The notes: generated by a model not told the origin, from the sequence alone. Shown: positions 10,089 through 18,879, numbered from the stretch's first letter. The stretch is 64,000 bases of DNA from Achromobacter agilis (GCF_900496965.1 NZ_UFQB01000002.1:62001-126000), one strand, 5' to 3'. A program made the numbers and translations.

Positions 10089-11021
10089 CTAAGCCAGCAG
10101 GAAGGCCGCCACCGGCTCCACTTGTTCGTCGGCGATCAGCGTAGGGGCGTGGCCCACGCCCCGCACCTCGTGCGCCTGCGCGCGCGGGTTGCGCTGGAGC
10201 ATCTCGTCGACCGTCGCGCGCGTCAGCAGGTCGGATTGCTCGCCCCGCACGATCAGCACCGGGCAGTCCACGGCGTCATAGGAGCGCCACAGGATCTGTT
10301 CGCCCGCGGCCAATTCTTCGGGCGTCTGCGCGGCCAGGGCCTGGGACAGCGCCAGATCGTAGTGCTTCACCCATTTTCCGCCTTGTTCGGGATACAGGTA
10401 GCGCGCAAGATCGGCCCATTGCGCGTCCGTGTGCGGCCCGAAGGTTTCCGAATTGGCGCGCATGGCGGCCACGGCTTCTTCGAACGACGCGAATTCGCCC
10501 GGCTCGCCCACGTACTGGCCGATGCGGGCCAGCGCGCCGGTTTCCAGCTTCGGGCCGACGTCGTTGAGCACCAGCTTGTCGAGACGCACGCCTTCTCCGG
10601 GCGGCAGCATGCCCGCATGCGGCCGCATGGCCAGCATGGCGCGGGCGAACACTGCCGCGCCGGACAGCGCCATGCCGATCAGGCCGCCCATGGAAGTGCC
10701 CAGCCACGCCAGCCGCGCTGGCCGCAGGCGGGCGATCAGGGTGACCATGTCGGACACGTATTGCGGCACCGTGTAGAACGCCGGATTGGCCAGCCAGTCC
10801 GAGCGGCCCCGGCCCACCACGTCGGGGCAGACCACCCGGTAGCGGCCCGCCACGCGGCGGGCCAGCGTGTCGAAATCCCGGCCGCTGCGGGTCAGGCCGT
10901 GCACGCAGACCAACACCTGATCGTTGGCGGGATCGCCCCATTCCCAGTAGGCCATGCGGTGCAGACCGGCCGGGCTGGCGCAAGTGACGAATTCCAAACG
11001 GGGTTCCAGACTGGCGTTCAC
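10089..11021 (-). CDS. Alpha/beta-fold hydrolase
   Basis: A 310-residue serine hydrolase. The core motifs are HGLTRSGRDFDTLA (oxyanion region), DVVGRGRSDW, the nucleophile elbow GTSMGGLIG, a later VRGEQSDLL (acid) and GHAPTL near the C-terminus (catalytic His). I start it at GTG 11021, preceded by GGAG at ten-base spacing. The frame is open for 167 more codons upstream, but that sequence is unlike a hydrolase and has no ribosome site. The family includes esterases, lipases and ring-cleavage hydrolases, and the substrate cannot be told. It is divergent from cfa. Confidence 0.82.
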   Translation of the reverse strand: MNASLEPRLEFVTCASPAGLHRMAYWEWGDPANDQVLVCVHGLTRSGRDFDTLARRVAGRYRVVCPDVVGRGRSDWLANPAFYTVPQYVSDMVTLIARLRPARLAWLGTSMGGLIGMALSGAAVFARAMLAMRPHAGMLPPGEGVRLDKLVLNDVGPKLETGALARIGQYVGEPGEFASFEEAVAAMRANSETFGPHTDAQWADLARYLYPEQGGKWVKHYDLALSQALAAQTPEELAAGEQILWRSYDAVDCPVLIVRGEQSDLLTRATVDEMLQRNPRAQAHEVRGVGHAPTLIADEQVEPVAAFLLA

Positions 11022-11363
11022 TATCGATACACTCCACAAGTCTGCACGCGCCGATACGGCGGCGTGCCAGGCCGGTATCTTATAGGACGGCGAACGGGCC
11101 CAGTAGTGTAATCGCGGCCAACTTGCGCGCGCATGACAGCCGGGGCAGGCAGCGGCGCCGCGGCCACGGTCCTGGACTATCGGCCCGGTCGTCGCTACGA
11201 TCATCCCATCCGGATCGACGCCCGCCCCTGCGGCGGCCAGGGAATTGCGGTTGCCTATCGGCGCGATCCAATCATTAAATTGGAGTTGCCCGCCTTTTCG
11301 CGCCACAGTTTGCAGTCTCGAGCATTGCCAGATCAGTCTTCCCAAAATTGATATGGAGTCCGT
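11022..11363. other. Intergenic region between divergent hydrolase and cfa
   Basis: About 340 bp with no gene. It must carry the cfa promoter. An AT-richer patch (CAATCATTAAATTGGAG near 11269-11285) is the best place for one, but I see no motif strong enough to call. Confidence 0.35.
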
Positions 11364-12545
11364 ATGCAGCAAAGCAGTCCCGTCTCTCCGCTGACCACCG
11401 ACGACACCGCCGTCAGCATCCCTCCCCCCGAACCCCCCAAAGTGTTGCAGGATGTCCTGGCCCGCGCCGACGTCCAGATCAACGGCACGCGTCCCTGGGA
11501 CATCCACGTGCACGACAAGCACATGTACGACCGCGTCTTCGCGAGCTGGTCGCTGGGCCTGGGCGAGTCCTACATGGACGGCGAATGGGATTGCGACGAG
11601 CTGGACGAACTATTCACGCGGCTGCTGCGCGCCGACATGGGATCCGCGGCGCTGGGCCTGGCCCGCGTCAAGCTGATCGCCGAGCACCTGCGCCACAAGC
11701 TGTTCAACCTGCAATCCAAGAACCGCGCCTTCGAAGTCGGGAAACAGCACTACGACGCCGGCAACGACGTGTTCGAAGCCATGCTGGACAGCCGCATGAT
11801 CTATTCCTGCGCCTACTGGGAACACGCCCAGACACTGGAAGAGGCGCAGTTTGCCAAGCTGGACATGATCTGCCGCAAGCTGCAGCTCAAGCAGGGTGAA
11901 ACCCTGCTGGACATCGGCTGCGGCTGGGGCGGGCTGGCCAAGTTCGCGGCCGAGCGCTATGGCGTCAAGGTCACCGGCGTGACGGTCTCAAAGGAACAGC
12001 TGGCGCTGGCGCAGGACCGCGTGAAGGGCCTGCCCGTGGAGCTGCTGCTGCAAGACTACCGCGACCTTCAAGGCACCTTCGACAAGGTGGTGTCGGTGGG
12101 CATGTTCGAGCACGTCGGCCCCAAGAACTACGACACCTACTTCACCCACGTGCAGCGCCTGCTGGCGCCCGGCGGCGCGTTCCTGCTGCACACCATCGGC
12201 ATCGCCTCCACCAGCCAGAGCACCGATCCCTGGATCGACCGCTACGTCTTCCCGAACGGCAAGCTGCCGTCGGCCCGCGAGATCGCGACGGCGGTGGAAG
12301 GCCGCTTCATCATCGAAGACTGGCACAACTTCGGTGCCGACTACGACCGCACGCTGATGGCGTGGTGGGAGAAATTCGAACGGGCCTGGCCCGAGCTGGA
12401 ATCGCGCTACGGCACGCGCTTCTACCGCATGTGGAAATACTATCTGATGTGCTGCGCCGGTTTCTTCCGGTCACGCGAGGGCCAGCTCTGGCAGGTGATG
12501 CTGACCCATCCGCAGCGCCAGGACACGTACCGTTCGCTGCGCTGA
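11364..12545 (+). CDS. cfa: Cyclopropane-fatty-acyl-phospholipid synthase
   Basis: A 393-residue SAM-dependent methyltransferase that adds a methylene group across cis double bonds of membrane phospholipid acyl chains, usually in stationary phase or acid stress. An N-terminal helical domain (about 1-130, with WDIHVHDKHMYDRVFASWSL and GLGESYMDGEWD) precedes a Rossmann methyltransferase domain with LDIGCGWGGLAKFAAERYG (SAM loop) and GVTVSKEQLALA. The later GMFEHVGPKNY and the aromatic-rich C-terminus match the family. Length is normal. A palindromic repeat array begins about 30 bp after the stop. Confidence 0.95.
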   Translation: MQQSSPVSPLTTDDTAVSIPPPEPPKVLQDVLARADVQINGTRPWDIHVHDKHMYDRVFASWSLGLGESYMDGEWDCDELDELFTRLLRADMGSAALGLARVKLIAEHLRHKLFNLQSKNRAFEVGKQHYDAGNDVFEAMLDSRMIYSCAYWEHAQTLEEAQFAKLDMICRKLQLKQGETLLDIGCGWGGLAKFAAERYGVKVTGVTVSKEQLALAQDRVKGLPVELLLQDYRDLQGTFDKVVSVGMFEHVGPKNYDTYFTHVQRLLAPGGAFLLHTIGIASTSQSTDPWIDRYVFPNGKLPSAREIATAVEGRFIIEDWHNFGADYDRTLMAWWEKFERAWPELESRYGTRFYRMWKYYLMCCAGFFRSREGQLWQVMLTHPQRQDTYRSLR

Positions 12546-12578
12546 GTGCGGTGCTGCCTTTATGCACTGGTCGTCTCG

Positions 12579-13253
12579 GTGTCTGAATGGGCTGCCCGCC
12601 CCTGTGTCTGACACTGTTATGGGCTGCCCGTCCCAGTGTCTGACACCCCTATGAACCGCCCGTCAGGCTGTAGCACTGTTTCCGGGTGTCAGACACCCGG
12701 GAAGCACCGCCTCCAGCCTGAAGACCGTTTCGTAAGGGTGTCAGACACTGACCATGCCCCGTCGGGCGCGCTTGGAAACCGCCCGTCCCAGTGCCTGACA
12801 CCCCTATGCGCCGCCCGTCAGGCTGTAGCGCTGTTTCCGGGTGTCAGACACCCGGGAAGCACCGCCTCCAGCCTGAAAGACCGTTTCGTAAGGGTGTCAG
12901 ACACTGACCATGCCCCGTCGAGCGCGCTTGGAAACCGCCCGTCCCAGTGTCTGACACCCCTATGCGCCGCCCGTCAGGCTGTAGCGCTGTTTCCGGGTGT
13001 CAGACACCCGGGAAGCACCGCCTCCAGCCTGAAGACCGTTTCGTAAGGGTGTCAGACACTGACCATGCCCCGTCGGGCGCGTCTGGAAACCATCCATCTC
13101 AGTGTCTGACACCCCTATGCGCCGCCCGTCAGGCTGTAGCACTGTTTCCGGGTGTCTGACACCCCGGAAGCACAAGTCTCCAGCCTGAAAAACCATCTCG
13201 TAAGGATGTCAGACACTGGTCTGCTCCTGAGGCCCTGCCTCCAGATGTCAGAC
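12579..13253. repeat. 155-bp tandem repeat built on phased GTGTCNGACAC palindromes (array 2)
   Basis: Four tandem units start at 12636, 12791, 12947 and 13102 (period 155-156 bp, the last one degenerate). Each unit holds three GTGTCNGACAC sites. Exact copies start at 12604, 12636, 12686, 12738, 12841, 12894, 12947, 12997, 13049, 13102 and 13152. One-base variants start at 12791 and 13206, and weaker copies at 12579 and 13243. From 12636 on, spacing is 50-54 bp. In each unit the first site is in opposite orientation to the second, so GTGTCTGACACCC and GGGTGTCAGACAC can pair as a 13-bp stem with a 35-base loop. The last weak copy contains the stop codon of the neighbouring oxidoreductase gene. 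Confidence 0.92.
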
Positions 13254-14897
13254 CCTGGCTACCTCTGCCTCTGCAGCTACGCCGGCGCCCCGCGCCGCGT
13301 CCTCGCGGATCATGTCCGCCGCGCGCTCGGCGATCATGATCGTGGGCGAATTGGTGTTGCCCGACGTGATCAGCGGCATCACCGATGCGTCGGCGATGCG
13401 CAGGCCCTCCAGCCCATGCACCCGCAAGCGCGCGTCCACCACCGCGCCGCCGTCTGCATCGCGCCCCATGGCGCAAGTGCCGACCGGATGGAAGATCGTG
13501 GTGCCGATCTTGCCGGCCGCTTCCCGCAGCTCGGCATCGGTCTGGAATGCCGGGCCCGGCAGCCACTCCTGCGGCTGGTAGCGCTGCAGCGCGGGCGCCG
13601 CGGCGATCCGCCGCACCAGGCGGATGGAGTCCGCCGCTACGCGCAGGTCTCCCTCGGTGCTGAGATAGTTGGGCGTGATGGCGGGCGCCAGGCCTGCGCC
13701 CTGCGGACCCTGCGCGTGCACGCTGCCGCGCGACGTCGGCCGCAGGTTGCATACGCTGGCCGTGAAGGCGTCGAAGCCGTGCAGCGGTTCGCCGAAGGCG
13801 CCCAGCGACAAGGGCTGGACGTGGAACTCGACGTTGGCGCGCGCCTGGCCAGGATCGGATTTGGCGAACGCGCCCAGCTGGGACGGTGCCATGCTCATCG
13901 GACCGCTGCGGTTGATCAGGTATTCCAGACCGATGCCCGCCTTGCCCCACCACGTGGAAGCGATGCGGTTGAGCGTCTTGACGCCGCTTACCTTAAGGAT
14001 GACCCGCAGCTGCAGATGATCCTGCAGGTTCTCGCCGACGCCCGGCAAGGCGTGGCGCAGCGCGATGCCGCTTTCGCGCAGGCGGGCGGGCTCGCCCACG
14101 CCAGACTGTTCGAGCAGTTGCGGCGTGTTCACCGCGCCCGCGGCCAGCACCACCTCGCGGCGCGCCCGCACCGTGGCGGTGGCGGCCCCGCGGCGCAGTT
14201 GCACGCCGACGCAGCGCTTGCCGTCGAACAGCAGCTGTTCGGCCAGCACGCCGGTTTCCACGCGCAGGTTCGGACGACTGCGCACTGGACGCAGGAACGC
14301 CTTGGACGTATTCCAGCGCCAGCCGCGCCGCTGGTTCACCTCGAAATAGCCGCTGCCGAAGTTGTCGCCGCGATTGAAATCCTGCACGCGCGGAATGCCC
14401 TCCTGCTCCGCCGCGGCGGCAAAGGCTTCCAGGATGTCCCAACGCAGGCGCTGCGGCTCCACCCGCCATTCGCCTCCCGCGCCGTGGTGCGCGTCGGCGC
14501 CGCGGTGATGGTCCTCGCTGCGCTTGAAGACCGGCAGCACCTGGTCCCAGCCCCACGCCGGATCGCCCGACAGCGCAGCCCAATCCTCGTAGTCCTGGCG
14601 CTGGCCGCGCATGTAGATCATGCCGTTGATCGACGAGCAGCCTCCCAGCACGCGGCCGCGCGGGTAAATGAGCGAACGGCCGCCCAGCCCCGGCTCCGCC
14701 GTGGTCCGGTACATCCAGTCCGTGCGGGGGTTGCCGATGCAATGCAGGTACCCCACCGGGATATGGATCCAGTGGTAGTTGTCGGGGCCGCCCGCCTCCA
14801 GCAGCAGCACCTGCACGGCCGGATCCTGGCTTAGCCGGTTGGCCAGCACACAGCCCGCCGATCCCGCGCCCACGATGATGTAGTCGTATGTCTCCAT
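13248..14897 (-). CDS. GMC-family FAD-dependent oxidoreductase (choline-dehydrogenase-like)
   Basis: A 549-residue flavoprotein that oxidises an alcohol. The N-terminal dinucleotide-binding motif is YDYIIVGAGSAGCVLANRLS, followed by LLLEAGG, the GMC signatures RGRVLGGCSSINGMIY and GAVNTPQLLEQSGVG, and the C-terminal FAD/active-site elements FHPVGTCAMG and SGNTNSPTIMIAERAADMI. These supply the usual catalytic histidine and a nearby Asn. Length fits the family. It is divergent from a LysR gene that probably controls it. Its last codons and TGA stop lie in the final degenerate copy of repeat array 2. The alcohol substrate is unknown. Confidence 0.9.
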   Translation of the reverse strand: METYDYIIVGAGSAGCVLANRLSQDPAVQVLLLEAGGPDNYHWIHIPVGYLHCIGNPRTDWMYRTTAEPGLGGRSLIYPRGRVLGGCSSINGMIYMRGQRQDYEDWAALSGDPAWGWDQVLPVFKRSEDHHRGADAHHGAGGEWRVEPQRLRWDILEAFAAAAEQEGIPRVQDFNRGDNFGSGYFEVNQRRGWRWNTSKAFLRPVRSRPNLRVETGVLAEQLLFDGKRCVGVQLRRGAATATVRARREVVLAAGAVNTPQLLEQSGVGEPARLRESGIALRHALPGVGENLQDHLQLRVILKVSGVKTLNRIASTWWGKAGIGLEYLINRSGPMSMAPSQLGAFAKSDPGQARANVEFHVQPLSLGAFGEPLHGFDAFTASVCNLRPTSRGSVHAQGPQGAGLAPAITPNYLSTEGDLRVAADSIRLVRRIAAAPALQRYQPQEWLPGPAFQTDAELREAAGKIGTTIFHPVGTCAMGRDADGGAVVDARLRVHGLEGLRIADASVMPLITSGNTNSPTIMIAERAADMIREDAARGAGVAAEAEVARV

Positions 14898-15107
14898 AAG
14901 CTCTTCTTATCTGCTTGCCGGGGCGATGCGCCCGCCGGCGGGGTGAGCCAGCCCGGTTGCGGCACGGGGCGCGCACCGGGTATCTAGTGTGACTCTCGCC
15001 CAGCCGCCCGAAACTGTCCAATGAATTGTTGAAAAACGCCTTATAAGCAACTCTAATAATGCTGCGTATTTCCTGCCGCGCCCGGAAGCCCTTCTATTGG
15101 ATATCCC

Positions 15108-15995
15108 ATGGATCTGAAGCACATCCGCACTTTTGCCGCCGTCGCCCGCGAAGGCAACCTGACGCGCGCGGCCGAGCACCTCCACCTGACCCAGCCCGCG
15201 CTGAGCCTGCAGTTGAAGAACTTCCAGGAATCCCTGGACCTGACGCTATTCTCGCGCACCGCCCAGGGCCTGGCGCCCAATGCCGACGGCCGGGCGTTGC
15301 TGCCGTCGGCGCAGCGCATCCTGGACGCGCTGGACGATTTCCAGCGCGCCATCGGCGCCCTGCGCGACACCGTCCAGGGCGAGCTGCGCATCGGCACCAT
15401 TCTCGATCCGGAGTTCCTGCGGCTGGGCGCCACCCTGCAATACCTGGTGGAGCACTATCCGAAAATCCGGCCCACCTTGCGCCACGGCATGTCCGGTTCG
15501 GTGGGCCGGCAGGTGCGCGCGGGCGAACTGGACGTGGGTTTCTCGCTGGGGCCGCAGGGCAGCGCGGGCGGCACGCCCGGCCTGGAGGCGCTGCCGCTGG
15601 CCTCGTTCGCCTATTGCGTCGTTGCGCCGAAGGGCTGGGGCGCGCAGGTGGCCGGCCGCGGCTGGGCCGAGATCGCCGCGCTGCCCTGGATCTGGACGCC
15701 GCCGGATTCCGTGCATCACCGCCTGCTCTGCGCACAGTTCGACGCCCTGGGCATCGCGCCCAACGCCGTGGCGGAAGTGGACCAGGAATCGTCGATGCTG
15801 GACCTGGTGCGCTCAGGCGTCGGCCTATCGCTGGCGCGCGACTCCATCGCCCTGCGCGAATCCCAGGCCAACGGCCTGCTGCTGGTGAAGGGGCTGTCGA
15901 TCCAGGCGGAACTCTCCTTCATCACCCAGGCCGCGCGGCGCGACGACCCGCTGGTGGCCGCCGCCTTCTCCGCCGTGCGGGCGGCGTTCGGCTGA
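15108..15995 (+). CDS. LysR-family transcriptional regulator
   Basis: A 295-residue regulator. The N-terminal winged helix-turn-helix (MDLKHIRTFAAVAREGNLTR, then LTQPALSLQLKNFQESL) covers residues 1-60. The effector-binding domain starts near residue 90 (GELRIGTILDPEFLRLG). It lies head-to-head with the GMC oxidoreductase gene, with 210 bp between their starts, the usual LysR arrangement, so it most likely regulates that gene. The intergenic DNA holds an AT-rich stretch near 15045-15060 (TTATAAG...TAATAATG) where a LysR site and promoters would be expected, though I cannot define the site. Confidence 0.9.
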   Translation: MDLKHIRTFAAVAREGNLTRAAEHLHLTQPALSLQLKNFQESLDLTLFSRTAQGLAPNADGRALLPSAQRILDALDDFQRAIGALRDTVQGELRIGTILDPEFLRLGATLQYLVEHYPKIRPTLRHGMSGSVGRQVRAGELDVGFSLGPQGSAGGTPGLEALPLASFAYCVVAPKGWGAQVAGRGWAEIAALPWIWTPPDSVHHRLLCAQFDALGIAPNAVAEVDQESSMLDLVRSGVGLSLARDSIALRESQANGLLLVKGLSIQAELSFITQAARRDDPLVAAAFSAVRAAFG

Positions 15996-16183
15996 CAGCC
16001 CGCGCCGCACCAATTTGCTGCGCTGCGCCAAACGGGTGCAGCGCGCACAGGACTATGCACCGGCTTGACGCAGCGGCCCCGCCGGCCGCCGGCGCCTTGC
16101 AGCCCGCCCGCGCCTGATTTCGATGCCCGTCCTCCTCGGCGTGCCCAGGCATTCCGGCCTTGCGCCTCCCCGCCCAAGAATCC

Positions 16184-16199
16184 TGGCACGGACTTTGCT
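16184..16199 (+). promoter_or_regulatory. Sigma-54 (RpoN) promoter of the nitrite operon
   Basis: TGGCACG at 16184-16190, four bases, then TTGCT at 16195-16199. This reproduces the -24/-12 consensus with the invariant GG (16185-16186) and GC (16197-16198) exactly twelve bases apart. Transcription should start near 16209-16210, leaving a leader of about 120 nt before nirB. Sigma-54 plus NtrC control is the established pattern for nitrate/nitrite assimilation genes. Confidence 0.88.
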
Positions 16200-16209
16200 T
16201 GATGTCTGG

Positions 16210-16292
16210 CATGCGGGCCGCAAGGCCGGCACGACAACTTGAGCAATACCGGCAAAGGCGCCCCGACCGCAAGGTCCAGGGCGCCTTTCGCC
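16210..16292 (+). promoter_or_regulatory. nirB leader with attenuator-like hairpins, probable target of the operon's ANTAR regulator
   Basis: The predicted leader has a small GGCC-GCAA-GGCC hairpin (16217-16228), then a large one in which AAAGGCGCCC (16254-16263) pairs with GGGCGCCTTT (16279-16288). The outer GGC/GCC extends that stem past a bulged C, and a GACC-GCAA-GGTC hairpin sits inside. A short competing stem, GGC-AAAGGC-GCC (16251-16262), has a six-base loop with A at position 1 and G at position 4, the pattern known for ANTAR RNA targets. The large hairpin is followed by only a pyrimidine-rich, not pure-T, tract. I infer an antitermination switch read by the NIT-ANTAR protein encoded at 22669. 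Confidence 0.6.
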
Positions 16293-16329
16293 TTCCGAAA
16301 CCTGAATATCCAAGCCCCGGGGATATCCC

Positions 16330-18879
16330 ATGAACGTATCGGCCACATCCGGCTCCCTGCAGACCCTCGTTGTCATCGGCAACGGCATGGTGGGCCACCA
16401 TTGCGTCGAACAGCTGATCGCCCGCGGCGCGCTGGCGCGCTACCGCATACATGTGTTCGGCGAAGAAAGCCGCCGGGCCTATGACCGCGTGCACCTGTCC
16501 GAATACCTCAACGGACGGGATGCCGATTCGATGGCGCTGGGCGAAGCGGCGCTCTACGAGCACGAGGGCGTGACCCTGCACCTGGACACCCCCGTCCTGG
16601 AGATAGACCGGCGCCATCGCCAGATCGTCACTGCCCAGGGCAACCACGCCTATGACAAGCTCGTCCTGGCCACGGGCTCCCATCCTTTCGTGCCGCCGAT
16701 CGCGGGCGCGGAAGGCGCCTCGCGCCTGGTGTACCGCACGCTCGACGACCTGGACCGGATCCGCGAAGCCGCCCACGGCGCGCGCCGCGGCGTGGTCGTC
16801 GGCGGCGGGCTGCTGGGCCTGGAGGCGGCCAATGCGCTGAAGTCGCTGGACCTGGAGGCGCACGTGGTGGAATTCGCGCCGCGCCTGATGCCGGTGCAGC
16901 TGGATGAGCAAGGCGGCGCGGCGCTGCGCGCGCGGATCGAATCGCTGGGCGTGGGCGTGCACCTGTCGCGCGCCACGCAGGACATCCGCCCCGGCACGCA
17001 ATACCGCTACCGCATGCGCTTCGCCGAAGGTGCCCCGCTGGAGACCGACCTGATCGTGTTCTCCGCCGGCATCCGGCCGCAGGTCACGCTGGCGCGCAAG
17101 GCCGGATTGACGCTGGCCGAGCGCGGCGGCATCGCCATCGACGACTTCTGCCGCAGCAGCGACGAACACATCTATGCCATCGGCGAATGCGCGGCCTGGA
17201 ACGGCAGCGTGTTCGGCCTGGTGGCGCCCGGCTACCAGATGGCGCGCATCGCCGCGGCGGCGCTTTGCGACGAATCCGCCCAGCCTTTCGCGGGCGCCGA
17301 CATGTCCACCAAGCTCAAGCTGCTGGGCGTCGACGTCGGCTCGATCGGCGACGCCCACGGGGCAACGCCGGGCGCGCGCAGTTACCGCTACATCGACGAG
17401 GCCGGCGCAGGCTACCGGCGCCTGGTCGTGTCGGCCGATGGCAAGCGCGTGCTGGGCGCCGTCCTGGTCGGCGACAACAGCTACTACGACACGCTGCTGC
17501 AATACGTGCAGAACGGCATCGCGCCGCCCGCCGACCCGGCCAGTCTGATCCTGCCCCAGGGACAGGCCGCCCCGCTGCTGGGCGTGGACGCGCTGCCCGC
17601 CTCGGCCACTGTCTGCTCGTGCCACAACGTCAGCAAGGGCGCCATCCGCGACGCCATCGACGGCGGCTGTACGGACCTGGCCTCGGTCAAAGGCTGCACC
17701 AAGGCGGCCTCCGGCTGCGGCGGCTGCGCCGGCCTGCTCAAGCAAGTGGTGGAACACGAGCTGGCCGCGCGCGGCGTCGCCGTGGACAAGAGCCTGTGCG
17801 AACACTTCGCCTACACCCGCCAGGAGCTCTACGCGATCGTGCGCGTGGGCGGCATCGAGACCTTCGAGCAGTTGCTGGCCAGCCACGGGCACGGCCAGCT
17901 CGGCTGCGATATCTGCAAGCCCGCCGTCGGCTCCATCCTCGCATCCTGCTGGAACCGTCCCATCCAGGATCCCCATCTGGTGCCGCTGCAAGACACCAAC
18001 GACACCTTCATGGCCAACATGCAGAAGAACGGCACCTATTCGGTGGTGCCGCGCATCCCGGCCGGCGAGATCACGCCCGACGGCCTGATCGCCATCGGCG
18101 CCGTCGCCAAGAAGTACGGCCTGTACACCAAGATCACGGGCGGCCAGCGCATCGACCTGTTCGGCGCGCAGCTCCATGAACTGCCCGACATCTGGAGCGA
18201 ACTGATCGCCGCGGGATTCGAGACCGGCCATGCCTATGGCAAGTCGACCCGCACGGTGAAGTCCTGCGTAGGCAGCACCTGGTGCCGCTACGGCGTGCAG
18301 GACAGCGTCCGGATGGCGCTGGACATCGAGCACCGCTACAAGGGCCTGCGCTCGCCACACAAGCTGAAGTTCGCCGTTTCGGGCTGCACGCGCGAATGCG
18401 CCGAAGCCCAGAGCAAGGACATCGGCGTCATCGCCACCGAGAACGGCTGGAATCTGTACGTCTGCGGCAACGGCGGCATGCGCCCGCGCCATGCCGAGCT
18501 CTTCGCCACCGACCTGGACGACGCCGCGCTCATCCGCATCATCGACCGCCTGCTCATGTTCTACATCCGCACGGCCGACAAGCTGCAGCGCACCTCCGTG
18601 TGGCGCGAGTCGCTGGAAGGCGGGCTGGACTACCTGAAGCAAGTGGTGCTGGAAGACAGCCTGGGCCTGTGCGCCGAGCTGGAAGCGCAGATGCAGCTGG
18701 TGGTGGACCGCTATGAATGCGAATGGGCCAACGCCCTGAACGATCCGGAAAAGCTCAGGCGCTTCCGTACCTTCGTGAACGACAGCCGCCCGGACCCCGA
18801 TATCCAGTTCGTGGAGGAACGCGGCCAGCCCCGGCCCGCCCCCGCCCGCGTCATTCCCATTGCCGAGGAGATCGCCTGA
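16330..18879 (+). CDS. nirB: Assimilatory nitrite reductase (NADH) large subunit
   Basis: An 849-residue cytoplasmic enzyme reducing nitrite to ammonium with NAD(P)H, using FAD, Fe-S clusters and siroheme. An N-terminal FAD/NAD-binding reductase (VIGNGMVGHHC; VVGGGLLGLEAANAL) is followed by BFD-like [2Fe-2S] domains (C-S-C from residue 429, then CGGC) and the sulfite/nitrite reductase core. The siroheme/4Fe-4S cysteines are C646 and C652 (CVGSTWC) and C686 and C690 (CTREC). GGGGA six bases before ATG 16330 sets the start. It is first gene of a six-gene operon. Its stop overlaps the nirD start (TGATG). Confidence 0.96.
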   Translation: MNVSATSGSLQTLVVIGNGMVGHHCVEQLIARGALARYRIHVFGEESRRAYDRVHLSEYLNGRDADSMALGEAALYEHEGVTLHLDTPVLEIDRRHRQIVTAQGNHAYDKLVLATGSHPFVPPIAGAEGASRLVYRTLDDLDRIREAAHGARRGVVVGGGLLGLEAANALKSLDLEAHVVEFAPRLMPVQLDEQGGAALRARIESLGVGVHLSRATQDIRPGTQYRYRMRFAEGAPLETDLIVFSAGIRPQVTLARKAGLTLAERGGIAIDDFCRSSDEHIYAIGECAAWNGSVFGLVAPGYQMARIAAAALCDESAQPFAGADMSTKLKLLGVDVGSIGDAHGATPGARSYRYIDEAGAGYRRLVVSADGKRVLGAVLVGDNSYYDTLLQYVQNGIAPPADPASLILPQGQAAPLLGVDALPASATVCSCHNVSKGAIRDAIDGGCTDLASVKGCTKAASGCGGCAGLLKQVVEHELAARGVAVDKSLCEHFAYTRQELYAIVRVGGIETFEQLLASHGHGQLGCDICKPAVGSILASCWNRPIQDPHLVPLQDTNDTFMANMQKNGTYSVVPRIPAGEITPDGLIAIGAVAKKYGLYTKITGGQRIDLFGAQLHELPDIWSELIAAGFETGHAYGKSTRTVKSCVGSTWCRYGVQDSVRMALDIEHRYKGLRSPHKLKFAVSGCTRECAEAQSKDIGVIATENGWNLYVCGNGGMRPRHAELFATDLDDAALIRIIDRLLMFYIRTADKLQRTSVWRESLEGGLDYLKQVVLEDSLGLCAELEAQMQLVVDRYECEWANALNDPEKLRRFRTFVNDSRPDPDIQFVEERGQPRPAPARVIPIAEEIA

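Noticed and set aside
12636-13159. Open frames of 70-136 codons inside the repeat array, with a recurring SDTP motif
   Set aside because: The recurring peptide is just translation of the GTGTCTGACACCCC repeat. There is no ribosome site, and all three frames are similarly open.
12579-13253. CRISPR array
   Set aside because: The palindrome is only 11 bp and the segments between copies are themselves repeated every 155 bp, so they are not unique spacers. No cas gene is nearby.
15922-18642. A 906-codon open frame on the minus strand opposite nirB
   Set aside because: Same kind of shadow: low-complexity Ala/Val/Gly/Arg composition over a gene with intact catalytic motifs on the other strand.
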